From Aureococcus anophagefferens (Eukaryota; Sar; Pelagophyceae; Pelagomonadales; Pelagomonadaceae): a DNA stretch of 56,745 nt. A program made the position numbers and the translations under genes. The DNA is taken from the NCBI RefSeq assembly GCF_000186865.1, contig NW_008705574.1:675337-732081 (forward strand). Direction: 5' to 3'. The notes beneath the pieces were generated by a model, which searched no databases, had not been told where the DNA came from, and saw only the letters and a list, made by a program, of their open reading frames with translations. Shown here one piece after another: positions 48,026 through 54,101 of the stretch (position 1 is its first letter; every line of letters starts with the position of its first letter).

Positions 48026-49634
48026 ATGCTCCGCCTCCTCCCGCTCTTGGCAACCGCCGCGGCCGTCTGGCCCGCGCCCAAGTCCATCAGCCTCTCGGGC
48101 GCCAGCGTGAAAGTCCAGCCCGGCGGCGCGGCCTTCTTCAAACTGAACGGCACGTCGCCGCTGCTCGAGGCGGCCTTCGAGCGCTACGCGGGCCTCGTCT
48201 TCCCGCACCGCGCGGCGGCGGACGGCGCCGCGCTCGCGTCGCTCGCCGTGCGCGTCGTCGACGTCGCCGAGGGCGCGCCGCAGCTCGGCGACGACGAGAG
48301 CTACGCGCTGTCGATCGGTGCGACCGCCGCGACGCTCGAGGCCGCGACGGTCTGGGGCGCGCTCCGGGGCCTGGAGACCTTCAGCCAGCTCGTGTCCTTC
48401 GACTTCGACGCCGGCAGCTACGAGGCCGCCGCCGGCGCCGTCGAGGACGCGCCGCGGTTCCCGCACCGGGGCCTCATGATCGACACGGGCCGCCACTTCC
48501 AGCCCCTGGCCTCCATCTTCGAGGTCGTCGACGCCCTGCCCTACGCGAAGATCAACGTGCTCCACTGGCACCTCGTCGACGCGCAGTCCTTCCCGTTCGA
48601 GTCGAAGTCGATGCCCGAGCTCTGGCGGGGCGCGTTCTCGCCGCGGGAGCGCTACACGCAGGCGGACGTCGCCGACGTCGTCGAGCGCGCGCGCCTCCGC
48701 GGCGTCCGCGTGATCCCCGAGTTCGACATGCCCGGCCACGCCGACAGCTGGTGCGTCGGCCGCCCGGACCTGTGCCCGTCCGAGACCTGCGCGTCGCCGC
48801 TCGACGTGTCCAAGGCCGCGACCTTCGACGCCATCTCCGGGCTGCTCGACGAGCTCGCGGGCGGGCTGTTCCCCGACGGCTTCGTCCACCTGGGCGGCGA
48901 CGAGGTCAACACGGCCTGCTGGGAGTCGACGCCCTCCGTCGCCGCGTGGCTCAAAGCCCGGAATCTCACGGCCGACGGCGGCTACGCGCACTTCGTCAAG
49001 ACCGTCGCGGACCTGGCCATCGCCAAGAAGCGGCGCCCCGTGCAGTGGTCCGAGGTCTGGGACCACTTCAAGACGGACCTGCCCAGGGACGTCGTCATCC
49101 ACGTCTGGAAGTCCGTCACGAACGTCGCGGACGTCGTCGCCGCGGGCTACGACGTCATCCGCAACGTCGGCTACGACGCGACGTCCTGGTACCTCGACAA
49201 TTTGAACGTCAACAGCTCGGCGGTCTACGGCAACGAGCCCTGCGACGGCATCCCCGCGGACCTCTGCGCGGCGCACGTGCTCGGCGGCCACGGAGAGATG
49301 TGAAGGCGCAGCGTCCTGTGGCCGTGACGATGTTCGAGAGATTTGGTCCTTTTGGGGTGGGAAACAATGTGACACCGTCATGCTTGGTAGGTGGGGCGAG
49401 ACGGTCGACGCGTCGGACATCGACGGCACGGTCTGGCCGCGGCTCGGGGCCATCGCGGAGAAGCTCTGGTCGCCCGAGGCCGCCACCATCCCGACGCCCG
49501 CCGACATGCTCCCCCGCCTCGCGGAGTTCCGCTGCCGCCTCAACGCCCGCGGCGTCCGCGCCGCGCCCGTCTACAACGCCGAGGCGCGGTCCGCGCCGCC
49601 GGGCCCGGGCTCCTGCCTCAAGCAGCGCCGCTGA
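48026..49634 (+). CDS. GH20 beta-N-acetylhexosaminidase
   Basis: Exons 48026-49299 and 49391-49634 give 505 aa. A signal peptide (MLRLLPLLATAAAVWPAP) is followed by the GH20b alpha+beta domain and the catalytic TIM barrel: FPHRGLMIDTGRHFQP, INVLHWHLVDAQSFPFES, PEFDMPGHADSWCVG and VHLGGDEVNTACWEST, with the Asp-Glu catalytic pair in GGDEV. The barrel ends with VLGGHGEMWGETVD in exon 2. The enzyme removes terminal GlcNAc/GalNAc from glycans or chitin oligomers in lysosome-like compartments or outside the cell. Length matches the eukaryotic family. Confidence 0.95.
49300..49390 (+). other. 91-nt intron in the GH20 gene
   Basis: Donor GAGAT/GTGAAGG and acceptor CTTGGTAG/GTGGGG. It restores GGHGEMWGE, the conserved end of the GH20 active site. 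It is much poorer in GC than the exons and is unrelated to the IE families. Confidence 0.93.
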
Positions 49635-49908
49635 GCGCGGTCTCTTCGCGCGGCGCGTGCGAAGCCGCGCGCGCGCGCGTCTTTTTTTTGTTTTTTTACG
49701 AGACCGCCTTTTTGCTTTCTAAGCGAGCCTGCTCGTCCCAAGCTGAACTCGGCGTGCAGTGCAACCGTGACATTAGCCGGCGGGCTGCCATGGCTGCCAT
49801 CCACAAGGAATGACGAGCCCATTTTTAAGAATGGGTAAGCGCGTCGCAGCGCGCGCGGGCTCGGCGTGAGGGAGCGGGTAGAACGACCGTGGACAGCAGC
49901 CCGCAGCG

Positions 49909-50718
49909 ATGCATTCGGAGGCGTCGTCGCTCCTCGAGCCGATCAAGCCCGCGGATGCCGACGCGGCGGAGCTCGCGGCGCTGCGCGCCGTCTACGACAA
50001 CGAGGAGGTGCCCGTCGACCCGGAGGAGCAGGCGGCGCGGCGCCGCGATACCTGCCGCGCGCTCGCCGTCGCCGTCGCCGTCGCGGCGACCGGCTGGGCG
50101 CTCTACTACGAATTCGGCGACGTCGCCATCTTCGCCTACGGCATCGTCGTCTCCGCGTCGCACTACGCCTACCAGCGCTTCTTCCAGGCCAAGGCGGCGC
50201 CGCACCCGCTGACGACGCTGGCCTTCGCGAACTGCGTCGTCCTGGTCGTCGCCTACGCGTCGCTGCGCACGAAGAAACGCCGCGCGTGGCTCGTGACGTG
50301 GAACGGCGTCGTGAGCGGGTTCGCGACGGCGCTGCTCGTCCTCGCGTTCGCCGCGGCCGCGGCGCGGCCGGCCGTGGCGCTGGGCTTCGACGAGGACTAC
50401 GTCCTCGCGAACCCGTACGTCGACGACGTCGCGCGCGTCGGGCTCGCGGGCCTCGGGGCCATCATGGTCGTGTCGAATGGGTTGGGCGCCTACCTCATCG
50501 CGTACTGCGGCGTCGATCCGAACGCGCCCGTCTACTCGTCCTTCGCGACGGTGCTCTACAACTGGGCGGGCGCCGTGCTCGCCGTGCTCTGGGTCCTCGC
50601 CTTGCGGAAGCTCGTCGCGCCCGCGCTGGAGAAGAGGCGCCCAAAGGTGGCCTTCTCCGACTTCCTCGAAGAGCGCGCGAAGCGGCGGAGGCCGCGACGC
50701 TCGCCGGAGGAGGCGTAA
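49909..50718 (+). CDS. Multi-pass membrane protein of unknown function
   Basis: 269 aa. After a 45-residue acidic N-terminus (with SSLLEPIKP, a possible dileucine signal) come about six hydrophobic helices: LAVAVAVAATGWALYYEFG, VAIFAYGIVVSASHYAYQRF, TTLAFANCVVLVVAYASL, VVSGFATALLVLAFAAAAAR, GLAGLGAIMVVSNGLGAYLI and NWAGAVLAVLWVLALRKLV. The C-terminal tail is basic (KRRRPRRSPEEA). No family is recognised. Confidence 0.75.
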   Translation: MHSEASSLLEPIKPADADAAELAALRAVYDNEEVPVDPEEQAARRRDTCRALAVAVAVAATGWALYYEFGDVAIFAYGIVVSASHYAYQRFFQAKAAPHPLTTLAFANCVVLVVAYASLRTKKRRAWLVTWNGVVSGFATALLVLAFAAAAARPAVALGFDEDYVLANPYVDDVARVGLAGLGAIMVVSNGLGAYLIAYCGVDPNAPVYSSFATVLYNWAGAVLAVLWVLALRKLVAPALEKRRPKVAFSDFLEERAKRRRPRRSPEEA

Positions 50719-51013
50719 GTGTGCCTTAGGCTCGCGCAGGACGAGGGGGGAGGGGTATTCGCGGGTGATTTCCGGAGATGTTTCGTTTCGACACGGGCGG
50801 AGACGATGCACTCGAACTCGTAGACGGCGCCGTTCTGATAGCCCGACCGGGGGTCTTTTGCGCCTGGCCTCCGGCCGCGCCAGGGGAGGGCTCGCGGCGT
50901 GTGTCGCCACATGCGCGCGCGAGAGAGAGAGAGAGCGAGCTTTCGCGCGCGTGTCCTAAGATGGCGGTTCGCGCGCGCCGACGGAGCCGGGCGGCCGCGG
51001 GAACCCGGGGGGC

Positions 51014-52405
51014 CTACGCGGTCGTCGAGTTCGCGAGGTAGGCGGCCGGGTCGAGGTAGTCGGCGCCGCCGAACATGTCGATGAAGAAGAGCGCGTCGAC
51101 GTCGAGCTTGGAGACGAAGAAGTCGTGGCTGGCCGGGTAGTCGGCGAAGGACGGGTGCTTCGCGACGAGCGCGGCCCACGCCGCGGCGCCCTCGGGCGTG
51201 CCCGAGACGTTGACGAGCGCGCCCGAGAGCACGAGGCGCGCGCAGGGCGGGTTCTCCGGGTCGCCGAGGATGGCGCCGATGCGGCAGCTCGAGAGCTCGT
51301 CGTCGCCCGAGAGCTCCGCCTCCGAGAGCGACAAGGACGCGCGGGGGCTCGCGCCGGCGCCCGCGAAGGCGTCGGTCATGGACGCGTCGAGCGTCGAGCC
51401 GTAGAAGTAGGGGACGCCGCCGACCTCCGCGAAGGAGTACGGGTTGCCGAACGCGTCGCCGACGGCCGTGCCCTCGGTCCGCGTCGACGTCGTCGACAGG
51501 ACCCCCCAGTCCAGGGTCTCGGCCATCCAGCGCGCGACGGCGACGTGGTTCCAGAACCAGGGCCGCGCCGTGAGCGGCGCGGGCGCCGCGGCGGCGACTT
51601 GAGCGGCGCGTTCCGGCTCGGGCGCCGCGAAGTACTCCTCCGGTTCGACGACGGACGCGCCGCCGTAGGCGCCGATGAGCCAGACGCCCGTCACGGTCAT
51701 CTTGGCGACGTAGAAGTCGTGGTCGCTGGGCAGCTCCTTGAAGTAGGGGTGGCGCTCCTCGAGCGCCGCGTAGGCTTCCTCGTACTCGTCCGAGCCGGCC
51801 GCGGGCTTCGACCACGCGCCCGTGAGGACGAGGCGCGCGCAGGGGGGATTCTCGGGGTCCCCGAAGGTCGACGCGCCGACGACGCAGGCCGCGTCCGTGG
51901 CGTTCGTCGCGAGGCCCGTGTTCGGGAGCGTCGCCTCCGAGAGCGCGAGCGAGCCGATCGGGCCTGGGCGGCAAAAGGGTGATTCAACGTCGCTTCAACG
52001 TGAGTGTTCCGCGCGCGCGCGTTCCGGAAAAAGCATCCACGCGTCGAGGCCGTTCCGAGAGATGATCGCTCGTCCAAAAATCAGCCGAAACGAGTGGAAA
52101 ACCGGCGAATGTCGCTCTCTTTTGCCGCCCTGGATCGGGCTCGCGTCGGGCGCCGTGAAGAGGTCGATGGCGCTCGCGTCGAGGTTCGACGCGTAGATGT
52201 AGGGCACGCCGCCGACGTCGGCGAACGAGTAGGGATTCCCGAAGGCGTCGCCGACCTGGCTCCCGTTGGAGCGCGTCGACGTCGTCGACAGCGTGCCCCA
52301 GGTGAGCTTCGCGGCCATCCAGCGCGACAGGGCCACGGCGTCGGTGCCGTCCGGCGGGCCCGACGCCGCCGCGGGGGCGAGGAGGGCGAGGGCCAGGAGC
52401 TTCAT
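51014..52405 (-). CDS. Secreted protein with two tandem CREG-like domains
   Basis: Exons 52405-52141 and 51963-51014 give 404 aa. A signal peptide (MKLLALALLAPAAA) is followed by two copies of the CREG/FMN-binding split-barrel fold. Copy 1 has KLTWGTLSTTSTRSNG, FGNPYSFADVGGVPYIYAS, GDPENPPCARLVLTGAW and LPSDHDFYVAKMTVTGVWLI. Copy 2 (from about residue 230) has LDWGVLSTTSTRTEG, GDPENPPCARLVLSGALV and YPASHDFFVSKLDVDALFFI. CREG proteins are secreted lysosomal glycoproteins without enzyme activity shown by most members. The IE intron (51964-52140) interrupts copy 1 at DASPI/GSLALSEA. Confidence 0.9.
51964..52132 (-). mobile_element. Introner element, family A, 169 bp, in CREG gene
   Basis: On the coding strand it starts CAGGGCGGCAAAAGAGAGCG and ends CCTTTTGCCGCCCAG. 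The exact 8-bp duplication is GATCGGGC (51956-51963 and 52133-52140), that is GCCCGATC in gene sense. The intron is 52140-51964, 177 nt, GC-AG. It is about 20 bp shorter than the other family A copies, lost near the left end. Sense to the gene. Confidence 0.96.
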
Positions 52406-52584
52406 CGCGGGGACCTTCTGAGCGTGCGGGCGCGGGGTGAGCGCGTCGGCAGCAGCCCGAGCTTGTCGGAGCACGCGCATCCCGCTTGTTTGCATTTGCA
52501 GGGGCAGCGTGGGTGTTATGCAGGGGCCTCGCACCTTGAGGCCACACGATGGTATGGGCTCGCATCAATCGTGCGTGAGCGCAA

Positions 52585-52710
52585 ATGAAGCGCTGCGTCG
52601 CCGCCCTCATCGCCGCGCGCGTCGTCGGCGTCCCACTGGACCTACAAATGAAGCGCTGCGTCGCCGCCCTCGTCGCCGCGCGCGTCGTCGGCGTCCCGCT
52701 GGACCTGCGG
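52585..52710 (+). repeat. 63-bp tandem duplication covering start codon and signal peptide
   Basis: Two consecutive 63-bp units (52585-52647 and 52648-52710), identical except for a few bases, each begin with ATGAAGCGCTGCGTCGCC and encode 21 residues. The CAA just before the first ATG matches the end of unit 1. Confidence 0.97.
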
Positions 52711-54087
52711 CTGCCCGCCGGCGACGCGGCCGTCTTCGTGCCGGCCACCGTCGAAGGCAACGCCGTGCTCGTGCCCTACTTTGAGTCCCTGGGCGTCGAC
52801 GACAGCTTCGGCGCGTTCCTGCTCACGCTCGGCCTCGGGTCGCTCCCGGGCCTCCGCGACGAGGCGCGGGGCATACTCGCGCGGCGGCGCGACGAGGCCC
52901 TGTTCCGCGAGCTCGAGGCCGTCGTCGAGGCCCACGCGTCCGAGCCGCGGCCGCCGCTCCGCGCGGCGCTGCCCGTGCTCGTCGACGACCGGGCGTTCCT
53001 CGTCGAGTGGCGCGGCGACGCGGACGCCGGCGCCGCGGCGCGGGCCTTCGTCGACCGCGCGTCGGAGGCCGTGTCGCTCAACGCGTCCGTCGCGACGGCC
53101 GTCGCCGGCGCCGTCGCGGACCAGCTGAACGTCCGCGGCCGCGCGCGCGAGGCGCAGCGCGCCGCCTTCGCGGCGCCGTCGCCGCTCGCGCGGGACGCGC
53201 GCGCGCCGGACGTCGCCGCGTCCCCGGGAGGCCGGCCGCCGCCGCGGCGCCTCTCGGCCTTCGAGACCGTCGCGCGACGCATGGCGACGCGTCGGGAGCT
53301 GCCGACCTTCGTGCTCAACCTCTGGAGCTCGACGCACCGGCGGGACTTTTCGCGCCACCAGCTCGCCGCCGCGGGGCTGCTCGACGCCGCGACGTGGATC
53401 CCCGGCGCCGACGGCGTGTCCTTGACGCCGAACGTCCTCGTGCAGGCCGTCGCGCAGGGCACCGTGCTCAGCCAGGGCGAGGTCGGCATCTTCCTGAGCC
53501 ACCTGACGGCCTGGAACGACGTCGTCGAGCGCGGCGTCCCCTACGCGCTCGTGCTCGAGGACGACGCGCACCTCGCGGCGGACGCGGCCGCCGTCGTGTC
53601 GCGGGCGATCCTGGACCTCCAGGACGCGGGCGAGCCGTGGGATCTCCTCGCGCTGGACTTTGGCCTGCCGGGACACGTCGAAAACGTCGCCGCGGAGGAG
53701 GTCCGCCGCGGCGGCGTCCACGCGCGCTGCCACGCCGCGGCCGTGGACGCCGCGCGGCGCGGCGAGTCGCACCTGCGCTTGGACGGCGGCTGCGCGCACG
53801 CGTCCATCGGCGGCATGGTCGTGTCCCATCGGGGCGCGAGGCGGCTCCTCGACGGCGCGGCGCCCGTCGCCTGCCCGGCGGACACCTGGGTGCTGCGGCG
53901 GGTCCAGGACGGCACCCTCGACGCCTTCGCGGCGCTGCCCGCCGTCGCGCACGTCGAGGCCTACGGGACGACAGACAGCGTCCGCCGCTACCTGACGCTC
54001 GACGGGCCCGAGGTCCACTGGACCTTCAGGGCGGACGCGGAGCTGACCTGCCGCGACGCGCCCTGCGCGATCACCATCCGCGTCTAG
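52585..54087 (+). CDS. GT25-family glycosyltransferase
   Basis: 500 aa from the first ATG (479 from the second, 52648). The N-terminus is a duplicated signal-like peptide (MKRCVAALIAARVVGVPLDL twice). Residues about 240-480 are the LPS/procollagen galactosyltransferase-type GT25 domain: LPTFVLNLWSSTHRRDFSRH, LSQGEVGIFLSHLTAWNDVV, YALVLEDDAHLAAD with the acidic metal site, and GGMVVSHRGARRLLDGA. The part between (50-230) is unrecognised and helical. It would act in the ER/Golgi on glycoproteins or glycolipids. The stop is 14 bp from that of the convergent ankyrin gene. Confidence 0.85.
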   Translation: MKRCVAALIAARVVGVPLDLQMKRCVAALVAARVVGVPLDLRLPAGDAAVFVPATVEGNAVLVPYFESLGVDDSFGAFLLTLGLGSLPGLRDEARGILARRRDEALFRELEAVVEAHASEPRPPLRAALPVLVDDRAFLVEWRGDADAGAAARAFVDRASEAVSLNASVATAVAGAVADQLNVRGRAREAQRAAFAAPSPLARDARAPDVAASPGGRPPPRRLSAFETVARRMATRRELPTFVLNLWSSTHRRDFSRHQLAAAGLLDAATWIPGADGVSLTPNVLVQAVAQGTVLSQGEVGIFLSHLTAWNDVVERGVPYALVLEDDAHLAADAAAVVSRAILDLQDAGEPWDLLALDFGLPGHVENVAAEEVRRGGVHARCHAAAVDAARRGESHLRLDGGCAHASIGGMVVSHRGARRLLDGAAPVACPADTWVLRRVQDGTLDAFAALPAVAHVEAYGTTDSVRRYLTLDGPEVHWTFRADAELTCRDAPCAITIRV

Positions 54088-54101
54088 CGTATGTTGAGAT
54101 C

